A program made the position numbers and the translations under genes. The notes below the pieces were generated by a model. The model made no database searches, was not told the DNA's origin, and saw only the letters and a list, made by a program, of their open reading frames with translations. Shown here in pieces: positions 7,702 through 15,226 of a DNA stretch of 63,505 nucleotides. Positions within the stretch are counted from its first letter, which is position 1. Each line of letters begins with the position of its first letter. Source of the DNA: an uncultured Flavobacteriaceae bacterium (GTDB taxonomy: Bacteria; Bacteroidota; Bacteroidia; Flavobacteriales; Flavobacteriaceae); assembly GCA_947498845.1 (NCBI GenBank), contig CANMLX010000026.1, positions 1 to 63,505 of the forward strand, read 5' to 3'.

Positions 7702-8202
7702 ATGAAGATAACACGTCGCACCACGTTTATAATTTTAACAATAGTAATTACTATTGCTATTGATCAAATTTCTAAAGTTATCGTTAGAAAGTATGTAGAA
7801 GTACATAGTTCTTCCAGTATTATAGGGGATGTTTTTACACTACATAATGTAGAAAACACAGGGGCTTTTCTTGGTATGGGAAGTGATCTCAATCCAACAT
7901 TAAGACTCATATTATTACTCATTTTACCTGTTATAGTTTTAGCTTTTGTATTGCGCTATGTTATTAAAGATAAAACTTTAGATAAATGGTCTCTTTTTGC
8001 ATTTGCTAGTATTGTTGGAGGAGGTATAGCCAATGTTTTCGATCGGTTTGCTTTTGGTAGCGTAACAGATTTTCTGCATCTAAGATTAAACGATACACTT
8101 AGAACAGGCATCTTTAACATGGCAGATTTATCTGTGACCACAGGTATGATTATTTTACTCTTTGTTAGCTTTAGAAAAAAGAAAAAGCAAGAAGAAGCGT
8201 AA
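7702..8202 (+). CDS. lspA: Lipoprotein signal peptidase LspA (signal peptidase II)
   Basis: Aspartyl protease of the inner membrane that cleaves signal peptides of diacylglyceryl-modified prolipoproteins. 166 residues with four hydrophobic helices. Family motifs: DQISK (21-25), NVENTGAFLG (49-58), GGIANVFDR (107-115), the catalytic Asp123 in SVTDFLHL and Asp142 in FNMADLS, 19 residues apart as in characterised enzymes. It starts directly after the fabD stop codon with no gap, so translation is likely coupled. Several lipoprotein substrates are encoded in this window (29988, 52360, 53316, 58210). Confidence 0.95.
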   Translation: MKITRRTTFIILTIVITIAIDQISKVIVRKYVEVHSSSSIIGDVFTLHNVENTGAFLGMGSDLNPTLRLILLLILPVIVLAFVLRYVIKDKTLDKWSLFAFASIVGGGIANVFDRFAFGSVTDFLHLRLNDTLRTGIFNMADLSVTTGMIILLFVSFRKKKKQEEA

Positions 8203-8311
8203 AACACTATTGTTTACCCAATATCTAAATTACACTTTTACCTTAATTCTTACCTCTTTATTAATCATAACTATTATTGATAAAGAATGTTTTGTAATCC
8301 AAAAAATGTAG

Positions 8312-8319
8312 TATATTTG
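8312..8319 (+). promoter_or_regulatory. rpsP promoter, -7 box TATATTTG with TTTG upstream
   Basis: TATATTTG is a perfect TAnnTTTG match; a TTTG at 8291-8294 lies 17 bases upstream as a plausible -33 element. Transcription would start near 8325, leaving a leader of about 45 bases before rpsP. Confidence 0.65.
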
Positions 8320-8327
8320 CACCCTCA

Positions 8328-8364
8328 ATTAATAACCCGGGGTCGAGAACCTCAAATAATTAAT
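8328..8364 (+). promoter_or_regulatory. Candidate S16 ribosomal-protein leader hairpin upstream of rpsP
   Basis: The transcribed leader can fold: ATTAAT 8328-8333 pairs with ATTAAT 8359-8364, and GGGT 8340-8343 with ACCT 8349-8352 (one G-U pair) around a CGAGA loop. The GC-rich patch AACCCGGGGTCGAGAACC stands out in an AT-rich leader and ends 4 bases before the start codon. I recall that a flavobacterial S16 leader motif has been published, but I have not verified that this sequence matches it. Autoregulation by S16 is inference. Confidence 0.45.
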
Positions 8365-8368
8365 CATT

Positions 8369-8872
8369 ATGCCAGTAAAAATAAGATTACAAAGACACGG
8401 TAAAAAAGGAAAACCTTATTACTGGATTGTAGCAGCAGATGCACGATCAAAAAGAGATGGTAAATACTTAGAAAAGTTAGGTGCTTACAATCCAAATACT
8501 AACCCAGCAACAGTAGAATTAAATGTTGATGGCGCAGTAAAATGGTTACAAAATGGTGCGCAACCAACAGATACAGCAAAAACATTATTATCTTATAAAG
8601 GTGCATTACTTAAAAATCACCTAGCTGGAGGAGTTAGAAAAGGTGCTTTAACAGAGGAGCAAGCAGAAGAGAAATTTAATGCTTGGTTAGAAGATAAAGC
8701 TGCTAAAATTCAAGCAAAAGCTGATGGTTTATCTGAAGCTGAAGCAAAAGCAAAAGCAGAAGCATTAGCTGCTGAAAAAGCTGTGAATGAAGCAAGAATA
8801 GCTGCTGCAGCGCCTGTTGTAGAAGAAGAAGCTCCTGCAGAGGAAGCTCAAGCTTCTAGCGAAGAAGAGTAA
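8369..8872 (+). CDS. rpsP: 30S ribosomal protein S16
   Basis: Structural 30S protein. The first ~80 residues are the S16 core (VKIRLQRHGKKGKPYYWIVAADARSKRDG at 3-31 opens it). The remaining ~85 residues are a tail: lysine/alanine-rich helices (about 105-145) then an acidic end rich in Glu-Ala. Total length 167 is about twice that of E. coli S16, as is usual in Bacteroidetes. Own promoter, structured leader, and a strong terminator downstream indicate a monocistronic message. rimM, its common operon partner elsewhere, follows 229 bp later but separated by the terminator. Confidence 0.97.
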   Translation: MPVKIRLQRHGKKGKPYYWIVAADARSKRDGKYLEKLGAYNPNTNPATVELNVDGAVKWLQNGAQPTDTAKTLLSYKGALLKNHLAGGVRKGALTEEQAEEKFNAWLEDKAAKIQAKADGLSEAEAKAKAEALAAEKAVNEARIAAAAPVVEEEAPAEEAQASSEEE

Positions 8873-8895
8873 AAAATAATTTTTTATACTTTTAA

Positions 8896-8923
8896 ACTCC
8901 GATAGCAATATCGGAGTTTTTTT
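8896..8923 (+). terminator. Intrinsic terminator of rpsP
   Basis: ACTCCGATA (8896-8904), loop GCAA, TATCGGAGT (8909-8917), perfect 9-bp stem, followed by a run of T to 8923. Confidence 0.9.
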
Positions 8924-8954
8924 GTGAAATAGTATTTTGAAGCAAAATATGTAA

Positions 8955-9081
8955 TTGAACAAATCCCGTTGAAAAACGGGATCTCGTAATTTCTAAAAGT
9001 TGGATGAAATAATTTCCGTAAAGGCAGGAATCTCATCAAACGAGAACATTAGAAAAATATATTTCCGCCTTCGCAGGAATG
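8955..9081. repeat. Cluster of REP-like short palindromes
   Basis: Three short units follow each other. TTGAACAAATCCCGTT / AACGGGATCTC forms a hairpin (stem 8963-8970 with 8975-8982). Then TTTCCGTAAAGGCAGGAATCTC (about 9014-9035) and TTTCCGCCTTCGCAGGAATGAC (about 9062-9083) are degenerate hairpins of the same style. A very similar unit occurs at 47181-47211. I recognise this style from many flavobacterial intergenic regions. Confidence 0.65.
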
Positions 9082-9100
9082 ACAAAAATAGAAATGATAG

Positions 9101-9625
9101 ATGAAAAAAGAAGATTGTTTTTATCTGGGTAAGATTGTTAGAAAGTATAGTTTTAAAGGAGAACTTTTAATAAAATTAGATACAGATCAACCAGAACTAT
9201 ACGAGAAACTAGACGCCATGTTTATTAATGTGCGTAATAATTTATTACCATTTTTTGTAGAGCATTCTCAATTGCATAAATCAGATTTATTACGTGTTCA
9301 ATTTGAAGATGTAAATACTGAAGCCGATGCAGAAGCCTTACTAAAAAGTGAGGTGTATTTACCACTCGACTTATTACCAAAATTAGAAGGTGATAAGTTT
9401 TACTTTCATGAAATTATAGGGTATGCCATAGAAGATAAAAATTATGGAAAGGTAGGGATTATAACAGGTGTTAACGATACTACAGCGCAAGCTTTGTTTG
9501 AAATAGAAAGTAATGGGAAAGAGATTTTAATTCCTATGAATGATGAATTTATACTTAAAGTAGATAGAGCAGCAAAAACCATTTTGGTAGAAACTCCCGA
9601 AGGTTTAATAGACTTATATCTTTAA
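9101..9625 (+). CDS. rimM: Ribosome maturation factor RimM
   Basis: Binds S19 and assists maturation of the 30S head. 174 residues with the two family parts: the N-terminal beta-barrel (FYLGKIVRKYSFKGELLIKLDTD, 7-29) and the PRC-barrel-like C-terminal part (FHEIIGYAIEDKNYGKVGIITGV, about 107-129; EILIPMNDEFI, about 147-157). trmN6 starts 8 bp after the stop and is probably cotranscribed. Upstream are REP-like repeats instead of a clear promoter; I see no TAnnTTTG box within 60 bp. Confidence 0.93.
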   Translation: MKKEDCFYLGKIVRKYSFKGELLIKLDTDQPELYEKLDAMFINVRNNLLPFFVEHSQLHKSDLLRVQFEDVNTEADAEALLKSEVYLPLDLLPKLEGDKFYFHEIIGYAIEDKNYGKVGIITGVNDTTAQALFEIESNGKEILIPMNDEFILKVDRAAKTILVETPEGLIDLYL

Positions 9626-9633
9626 TATTCTTA

Positions 9634-10347
9634 ATGAGCCAACCATTTAAATTCAAACAATTTACTGTAAATCAAGATAGATGTGCCATGAAAATTGGTA
9701 CAGATGGTGTGTTGCTGGGAGCATGGGCAACCATTAAACATCACCCTTTTTCAGTACTAGATATAGGTGCAGGTACAGGTATTATAAGTTTAATGTTAGC
9801 GCAGCGTTGTAGTGCTGAAGTTCTTGATGCTATAGAAATCGATGATGATGCTTACGAGCAGTGTGTAGATAATTTTGAGCAATCACCTTGGGGCGACCGT
9901 TTATTCTGTTACCATGCTTCATTAGAAGAATTTGTTAATGAAATCGATGATGCATACGATCTTATAGTTTCTAACCCGCCTTTTTATTCCGAAGATTATA
10001 AAACCGACAATAAACAACGTGATCTTGCACGATTTCAAGATGCTTTACCTTTTGAGCATTTAATTGAAGGTGTCGCTAAACTTTTAGCTAAAGAAGGTGT
10101 GTTTGTGGTTGTTGTTCCTTTTAAAGAAGAAGTACGTTTCCTTGAAATAGCTAGTAATTATAAGCTCTATGCAAATGAAATTCTTCATGTTAAAGGAAAT
10201 CTCAATTCCAAAATAAAGCGAAGCTTAATAACTTTGTCCTTTAATCAAAGAGAAACTGAAATGGGTGCTCTTGTAATAGAAAAAGAGCGTCATCAATATA
10301 CAGAAGCATACACCAATTTGTGCAAAGATTTTTATTTAAAAATGTAG
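9634..10347 (+). CDS. trmN6: tRNA1(Val) (adenine37-N6)-methyltransferase TrmN6 (YfiC)
   Basis: Methylates N6 of A37 in tRNA-Val1 with SAM. 237 residues with the family start FKFKQFTVNQDRCAMKIGTDGVLLGAW (5-31, given here only as a location; it is the conserved F-Q-D-M-K-T-D-G pattern), SAM motif I DIGAGTG (43-49) and the N6-adenine methylase motif NPPFY (114-118). Normal length. Directly behind rimM, so both gene products belong to translation-apparatus maintenance. Confidence 0.9.
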   Translation: MSQPFKFKQFTVNQDRCAMKIGTDGVLLGAWATIKHHPFSVLDIGAGTGIISLMLAQRCSAEVLDAIEIDDDAYEQCVDNFEQSPWGDRLFCYHASLEEFVNEIDDAYDLIVSNPPFYSEDYKTDNKQRDLARFQDALPFEHLIEGVAKLLAKEGVFVVVVPFKEEVRFLEIASNYKLYANEILHVKGNLNSKIKRSLITLSFNQRETEMGALVIEKERHQYTEAYTNLCKDFYLKM

Positions 10348-10398
10348 CAGGAATGAGATAGATATTGGTTAAATTTAAATGTTCCTAAAAGCATTTTT

Positions 10399-11577
10399 AT
10401 GAAACCAGATCTTTTTAAAGCGCCCGATTATTACAATTTAGACGACTTGTTAAGCGATGAACATAAACTAGTTCGTGGCGCAACTCGAAAATGGGTAAAG
10501 CGTAGCATATCACCCATTATTGAAGATTATGCACAACATGCAAAATTCCCAACAGAAACTATAAAAGGATTAGCCAATATTGGAGCTTTTGGCCCTTATA
10601 TACCAACAGAATACGGAGGTGCAGGATTGGATCAAATGGCGTATGGACTCATCATGCAGGAAATAGAACGTGGCGATTCTGGTATAAGAAGTACAGCATC
10701 GGTACAATCCTCGTTGGTGATGTATCCTATCTGGAAGTTTGGCACAGAGGAACAAAAACAAAAATACTTGCACAAATTAGCAAGTGGAGAATGGGTAGGC
10801 TGTTTTGGTTTAACAGAGCCAGATCATGGGAGTAATCCGGGAGGGATGATAACTCATTTTAAAGATAAGGGTGATCACTATTTACTTAACGGCGCAAAAA
10901 TGTGGATTTCAAATGCGCCTTTTGCTCAAGTCGCCATTGTTTGGGCTAAAGATGAAAACGCGCGCATCCATGGTTTAATAGTAGAACGTGGTATGGAAGG
11001 GTTTTCAACACCAAAAACATCAAATAAATGGTCGTTACGTGCAAGTGCTACAGGCGAACTTATTTTTGATAATGTAAAAGTGCCAAAAGAAAATATATTG
11101 CCTAATAAATCAGGATTAAGTGCTCCTTTAGAATGCCTGGACTCTGCACGTTATGGTATTGCTTGGGGCGTAGTAGGCGCAGCTATGGATTGTTACGATA
11201 CAGCGTTGCGTTATAGCAAAGAGCGTAAACAATTTGGAAAACCAATAGCTCAATTTCAGTTACAACAAAAAAAGCTAGCAGAAATGATTACCGAAATCAC
11301 CAAAGCGCAATTGTTAAATTGGCGGTTAGGTATGCTTAAAAATGATGGTAAAGCAACATCTGCCCAAATATCTATGGCAAAACGTAACAATGTGGCTATG
11401 GCATTAGAAGTTGCCAGAACATCAAGGCAAATATTAGGTGCTATGGGAATTAGTGGCGAATATTCTATTATGCGTCACGCCATGAACCTGGAAAGCGTGA
11501 TTACCTACGAAGGCACTCACGATATTCATTTATTGATTACAGGATTAGATGTTACTGGGTTGAATGCTTTTAAATAA
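10399..11577 (+). CDS. Acyl-CoA dehydrogenase, glutaryl-CoA dehydrogenase type
   Basis: FAD enzyme that oxidises, and in the glutaryl-CoA type also decarboxylates, its acyl-CoA substrate. In 392 residues I see the flavin/substrate regions GCFGLTEPDHGSNPGGM (about 135-151) and WISNAPFA, the catalytic base Glu371 in TYEGTHDIH, and Arg97 in DSGIRSTASVQSSLV, the arginine that binds the glutaryl carboxylate in known glutaryl-CoA dehydrogenases. This points to lysine/tryptophan degradation to crotonyl-CoA. There are no other genes of the pathway adjacent. The Crp-type regulator starts 2 bp after its stop, so it may be part of the same transcript. Confidence 0.85.
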   Translation: MKPDLFKAPDYYNLDDLLSDEHKLVRGATRKWVKRSISPIIEDYAQHAKFPTETIKGLANIGAFGPYIPTEYGGAGLDQMAYGLIMQEIERGDSGIRSTASVQSSLVMYPIWKFGTEEQKQKYLHKLASGEWVGCFGLTEPDHGSNPGGMITHFKDKGDHYLLNGAKMWISNAPFAQVAIVWAKDENARIHGLIVERGMEGFSTPKTSNKWSLRASATGELIFDNVKVPKENILPNKSGLSAPLECLDSARYGIAWGVVGAAMDCYDTALRYSKERKQFGKPIAQFQLQQKKLAEMITEITKAQLLNWRLGMLKNDGKATSAQISMAKRNNVAMALEVARTSRQILGAMGISGEYSIMRHAMNLESVITYEGTHDIHLLITGLDVTGLNAFK

Positions 11578-11579
11578 TT

Positions 11580-12152
11580 ATGAATTACAACGCATTAAAA
11601 CAACACATAAAAAATAACATCCAAATCTCTAATGAAGATTTAAATACCATATGCAGTTACTTTAAGTCTAAATCTATCAAAAAGAAGGACTTCTTACTAA
11701 CCCAAGGAAGTATCTACAAATATGAAGGTTTTGTATTAGATGGCTGTTTTAGAATATTTACTATAGATAAAAAAGGCAACGAAAATACCTTGTATTTTGC
11801 AGCTAAAGATTGGTGGCTTATGGATATTGATAGTTTTATGAATCAAACACCATCAAACTTAAATATTCAAGCCTTAGAAGATAGTGAAGTGCTTCTTATA
11901 AATAGGGCAGATAAAATAGCACTTTACGAATCGCTTCCTGTAGTAGAAAAACTATTTAGGGTTATGTCTCAAAAAGCGCTAGTGGCATGGCAACGTCGTT
12001 TAATTAGAAACCATTGCGAAACAGCTAAAGAACGTTATCATCATTTCTCAAATACCTATCCAAACATAGCTTTAAAACTTACCGATAAGCAAATTGCCAG
12101 TTACTTGGGCATTACGCATGAGTTTTTAAGTAAAATTAAAAAACAAGGGTGA
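11580..12152 (+). CDS. Crp/Fnr-family transcriptional regulator
   Basis: 190 residues: a cyclic-nucleotide-binding-type beta-roll (about 20-125, with FVLDGCFRIFTIDKKGNENTLYF and the ALEDSEVLLI strand) followed by a linker helix and a short C-terminal winged helix (LTDKQIASYLGITHEFLSKIKK, about 166-187). It lacks cysteines arranged for an Fnr iron-sulphur cluster and the standard RxS nucleotide signature is not evident, so the ligand is unknown. This short form is very common in Bacteroidetes. Placed between the acyl-CoA dehydrogenase (2 bp) and the GlcG/HbpS gene (80 bp); it may control either. Confidence 0.85.
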   Translation: MNYNALKQHIKNNIQISNEDLNTICSYFKSKSIKKKDFLLTQGSIYKYEGFVLDGCFRIFTIDKKGNENTLYFAAKDWWLMDIDSFMNQTPSNLNIQALEDSEVLLINRADKIALYESLPVVEKLFRVMSQKALVAWQRRLIRNHCETAKERYHHFSNTYPNIALKLTDKQIASYLGITHEFLSKIKKQG

Positions 12153-12232
12153 TTTTTATAGAGTTGAACTTGTTCAACTATTTTCCAATAAAGGTTTATA
12201 ATTTTTGTACAGTATAAAAACTATAAACAACA

Positions 12233-12721
12233 ATGTACTTATTTAAACAATTAAAAATTTGTGTTTTTACGCTGGTGTTAACACTAGTCTCTAATGTGTC
12301 GCATGCTCAAATAACAAACGACATTACTCACGAAGAAGCTTTTAAAGTGCTTTTGGCTGCTAAGAAAAAAGCTGAAACAAATAATGTTTTAGTGAATATA
12401 GCGGTGGTTGATGCAGGGGCAAACCTAAAAGCATTTATTAGAATGGATGAATCTTATTTAGGAAGTATAGACGTCGCCATTAAAAAAGCTAAAACAGCCA
12501 GGTATTTTAATATTGATACAGGGGAATTAGGCGCATTAACACAGCCAGGAGGTATTATTTACAATATAGAATTAACTAATAATGGTCTTGTTTCGTTTCC
12601 AGGAGGTTTACCAATAAAAAACAAAAATGGTAAAATTATTGGAGCCATAGGTATAAGTGGCGGTACTATAGAACAGGATAGAGAAATTGCTGTAGAAGCA
12701 ATACAATCAATTATAAATTAA
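12233..12721 (+). CDS. Exported GlcG/HbpS-family protein
   Basis: 162 residues with a signal peptide (basic start, hydrophobic LKICVFTLVLTLVSNVSHA, about 7-25, cleavage before Q). The mature part is a GlcG/HbpS domain: ITHEEAFKVLLAAKKKAE, VNIAVVDAGANLKAFIRMD, SIDVAIKKAKTA, the PGGLPI segment and IGAIGISGGTIEQDREIA. HbpS from Streptomyces binds haem and signals redox stress, but most family members are uncharacterised; haem binding here is inference. It is the first gene after the Crp-type regulator and may be its target. Confidence 0.85.
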   Translation: MYLFKQLKICVFTLVLTLVSNVSHAQITNDITHEEAFKVLLAAKKKAETNNVLVNIAVVDAGANLKAFIRMDESYLGSIDVAIKKAKTARYFNIDTGELGALTQPGGIIYNIELTNNGLVSFPGGLPIKNKNGKIIGAIGISGGTIEQDREIAVEAIQSIIN

Positions 12722-12738
12722 TCCATTACATTTGAATA

Positions 12739-12900
12739 ATGTCAATTCTTAAATGAATTTACTGTAAAGTAAAATGATGAATTTTGGAATTATATGATAC
12801 AGAAAAAATAAGCATAGCTGTAGCTACGGTTCTTTTTTATGTTGAAATAGAATTTCAAAAGGCACTTTTTAACTTAGTAAATTCATTTGGGAATTGGTAT
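12739..12900. repeat. MITE-like palindromic element, copy B (162 bp)
   Basis: Left end ATGTCAATTCTTAAATGAAT, right end TTCATTTGGGAATTGGTAT. The reverse complement of the right arm reads ATACCAATTCCCAAATGAATTTACT and matches the left arm closely; the ATACCA end is worn to ATGTCA on the left. The centre is TAGCTGTAGCTA. It sits 14 bp before the propeller/Dabb gene, so that gene's promoter is probably inside or just after the element. Confidence 0.75.
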
Positions 12901-12914
12901 AAATAGCTAAAATC

Positions 12915-14438
12915 ATGAATAAAGTAAAGACCTTTTTTTTAACCCTTACGTTAATAATAGCACAAGTTTGCATAGCACAAATTTCTAAAGACTTAATGCT
13001 GTACAGGCAAGATTTTAAGAACATATCGGCCAAAAATACAGTGACGGTTACCAGTTATGAAAAAAACGGCAATCATTATGCGTATGTGGGTGGTTTTGGA
13101 GCTATTGATGTGTATAGCTTAGATAAAAATGGCATACTTACACCTATAAGCGCTCACGAACTTTATAAGCAAAAAGGGCCTGCACGAGGTATGGTAGCAG
13201 ATCGCATTAATGGTACCGATTTTTTGTTTGTAGCAAACAAATATGGTAACGTGATTGAAACCTTCAAAATTTTAGATAATGGCGCTCTTAAGCGTGTTGC
13301 TTTAGTTGAGGATACAGACGAAACATATCTAGGCGTTGCTATCACACTTCAAGTGGTTCATATGAAAAACGCGTCTTATTTGTTTATTGGTGGATTAGAA
13401 GAAACACCAGGGTTAAGTTCATTTAAAATAGAGGATGATGGAAAATTAACCCATGTGCAATCCATGAAAGATAATGAAACCATCCATACCGATGGTGTTA
13501 TAGGTATGTACACACATAGTATTAAGGGAAAAACATATCTGTACACAGGAGGTTTTCAAGATAATGGCGTGAGCAGTTTTAGAGTCCATGAAAATGGTAC
13601 GTTTAAAAACATAAATAATATAAGTGATAATACATCAGATCGCTATTTAACAGGGACTTATCCTGTAACAGGAGCAAAATTGGGTGATAACTATTATATT
13701 ATAGTAGGACACAGACACCATAAGTATTATAAAAGAAAAGGGTTTATAAAAAAAACAGACTATGTTTATCATGGTGATGCAATAACCGTGTTAAAAGTGA
13801 ATAAAAAGGGTGCACTTGAACCACATTCGCTATTAAAAGATAATGAAATTACTAAACTACAAGGGCAAACCAGAATAGAAATCGTTTCAAATAATGGAGA
13901 AGAAGCAATTATAGCAGTGGGAACAAGAGACGATGAAGCTATTCAACTTTGTAAATTAAGTAAAGAAGGTAACTTAACTCCAATAAACTATTTAGAAACA
14001 GGCTTTTCTATTTACTATGGTTTAAGGGCTCATAAAATTGAAGACACTAATCTCCTAATTGCAGGGTCTTTTAGGTTTGATTTTGGAAAAGTAGCGACCT
14101 ATAAAGTAGCTCCGAAAATTGATAGAAATGGAAAAATTTTAAAGCATATTGTAAACCTAAAATATAAAGAAGACGCTACTCAAGAACAAATTGATGAGGC
14201 TGTAAAACTATTTTTAGATCTTAAAACAAAAATTCCAGAAATAGCAAATATAGAATGGGGTCTAAATGATAGTACCGAAGGACATAGCGAGGGATTTACT
14301 CATTGTTTTACATTAACTTTTAATGATGAGCATGCTAGAGAAATTTATTTGTTTCATAAAGCGCATTTAGACCTGGTTAGTAAAGTAGGACCTATTATAG
14401 GAGGTGTTTTAGTAATGGACTATTGGACAGAAAAATAA
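12915..14438 (+). CDS. Exported beta-propeller protein with C-terminal Dabb domain
   Basis: 507 residues with a signal peptide (hydrophobic FFLTLTLIIAQVCIA, 7-21). Residues 30-400 show about seven repeats of the form hydrophobic strand - GG - strand - KxxDxGxLxP, e.g. YAYVGGFGAIDVYSLDKNGIL and YLFIGGLEETPGLSSFKIEDDG, typical of a beta-propeller like lactonase-family proteins. Residues ~405-507 form a stress-responsive A/B-barrel (Dabb) domain: KHIVNLKYKEDATQEQIDEA, FTHCFTLTFNDEHAREIYLFH, and a GPIIGGVLVMDYW end. Dabb domains occur in dimeric stress proteins and in plant polyketide cyclases. I do not know this combination; function is open. The SDR gene follows after 7 bp, so the two are one transcription unit. 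Confidence 0.75.
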   Translation: MNKVKTFFLTLTLIIAQVCIAQISKDLMLYRQDFKNISAKNTVTVTSYEKNGNHYAYVGGFGAIDVYSLDKNGILTPISAHELYKQKGPARGMVADRINGTDFLFVANKYGNVIETFKILDNGALKRVALVEDTDETYLGVAITLQVVHMKNASYLFIGGLEETPGLSSFKIEDDGKLTHVQSMKDNETIHTDGVIGMYTHSIKGKTYLYTGGFQDNGVSSFRVHENGTFKNINNISDNTSDRYLTGTYPVTGAKLGDNYYIIVGHRHHKYYKRKGFIKKTDYVYHGDAITVLKVNKKGALEPHSLLKDNEITKLQGQTRIEIVSNNGEEAIIAVGTRDDEAIQLCKLSKEGNLTPINYLETGFSIYYGLRAHKIEDTNLLIAGSFRFDFGKVATYKVAPKIDRNGKILKHIVNLKYKEDATQEQIDEAVKLFLDLKTKIPEIANIEWGLNDSTEGHSEGFTHCFTLTFNDEHAREIYLFHKAHLDLVSKVGPIIGGVLVMDYWTEK

Positions 14439-14445
14439 TAAAAGA

Positions 14446-15165
14446 ATGAACAGTTTAAAAAACAAAAAAGCTATTATAACTGGTGGCAGTAGAGGATTAG
14501 GTAAGGCAACAGCTATAGCTTTTGCGAAAGAAGGTATTAACGTTGCCATAACAGGTAGAAATGAAACAGCATTAAAAGCAACAGTTATAGAGTTAGAAGC
14601 CTTAGGAGTAAAAGCAATCTACTCAGTTTTTGATGTTGGTAATTACGAACAAGTTAAATCTGCTATCAAAACTATCGTTCACAATTTAGGAGGTGTAGAT
14701 ATTTTAGTGAATAATGCCGGTATTGCTACCATTGGATCATTTATGGATATGTCTGTTAAAGCATGGACACAGACTATTCAAACTAATTTATTGGGCATGT
14801 ATCATGTTACTAAAGAAGTGTTGCCATATCTAATAGATAAAAACGAAGGTGATATTTTTAATGTAGCATCCACTGCAGGTTTAAACGGCAATCCAAATAT
14901 ATCTGCCTATTGTGCATCTAAATTTGCAGTAATTGGGATGTCTGAATCCTTAATGAAAGAAGTTCGCAAAAATAATATTAGGGTGGTTACATTAACACCA
15001 AGTACCATAGAAACAGATATGACGATTGAATTAGGGATAGCTACCAAAGGCTCCGACGAAAATATATTACAACCAGAAGATTTTGCAGAATTAATTGTGT
15101 CTGGTTTAAAACTCCCTAGAAGAGCTCTATTAAAAAGTGCAGCATTGTGGTCTACAAATCCATAA
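14446..15165 (+). CDS. Short-chain dehydrogenase/reductase (3-oxoacyl-ACP-reductase-like)
   Basis: NAD(P)H-dependent SDR, classical type, 239 residues: cofactor loop TGGSRGLG (12-19), NNAG (89-92), catalytic Ser142, Tyr155 and Lys159 in YCASK. The GR pair at 37-38 favours NADPH. Substrate unknown; the best general match is FabG/3-ketoacyl reductase or sepiapterin-reductase-like enzymes. Seven bases behind the propeller/Dabb gene, suggesting a shared pathway on a carbonyl or lactone compound; the location of the partner outside the cytoplasm makes this tentative. Confidence 0.88.
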   Translation: MNSLKNKKAIITGGSRGLGKATAIAFAKEGINVAITGRNETALKATVIELEALGVKAIYSVFDVGNYEQVKSAIKTIVHNLGGVDILVNNAGIATIGSFMDMSVKAWTQTIQTNLLGMYHVTKEVLPYLIDKNEGDIFNVASTAGLNGNPNISAYCASKFAVIGMSESLMKEVRKNNIRVVTLTPSTIETDMTIELGIATKGSDENILQPEDFAELIVSGLKLPRRALLKSAALWSTNP

Positions 15166-15226
15166 TTGACTAAACTTTTTTATATTAGAAGTTTCATATT
15201 AATTGTCTAACTAACAACAACGAATC

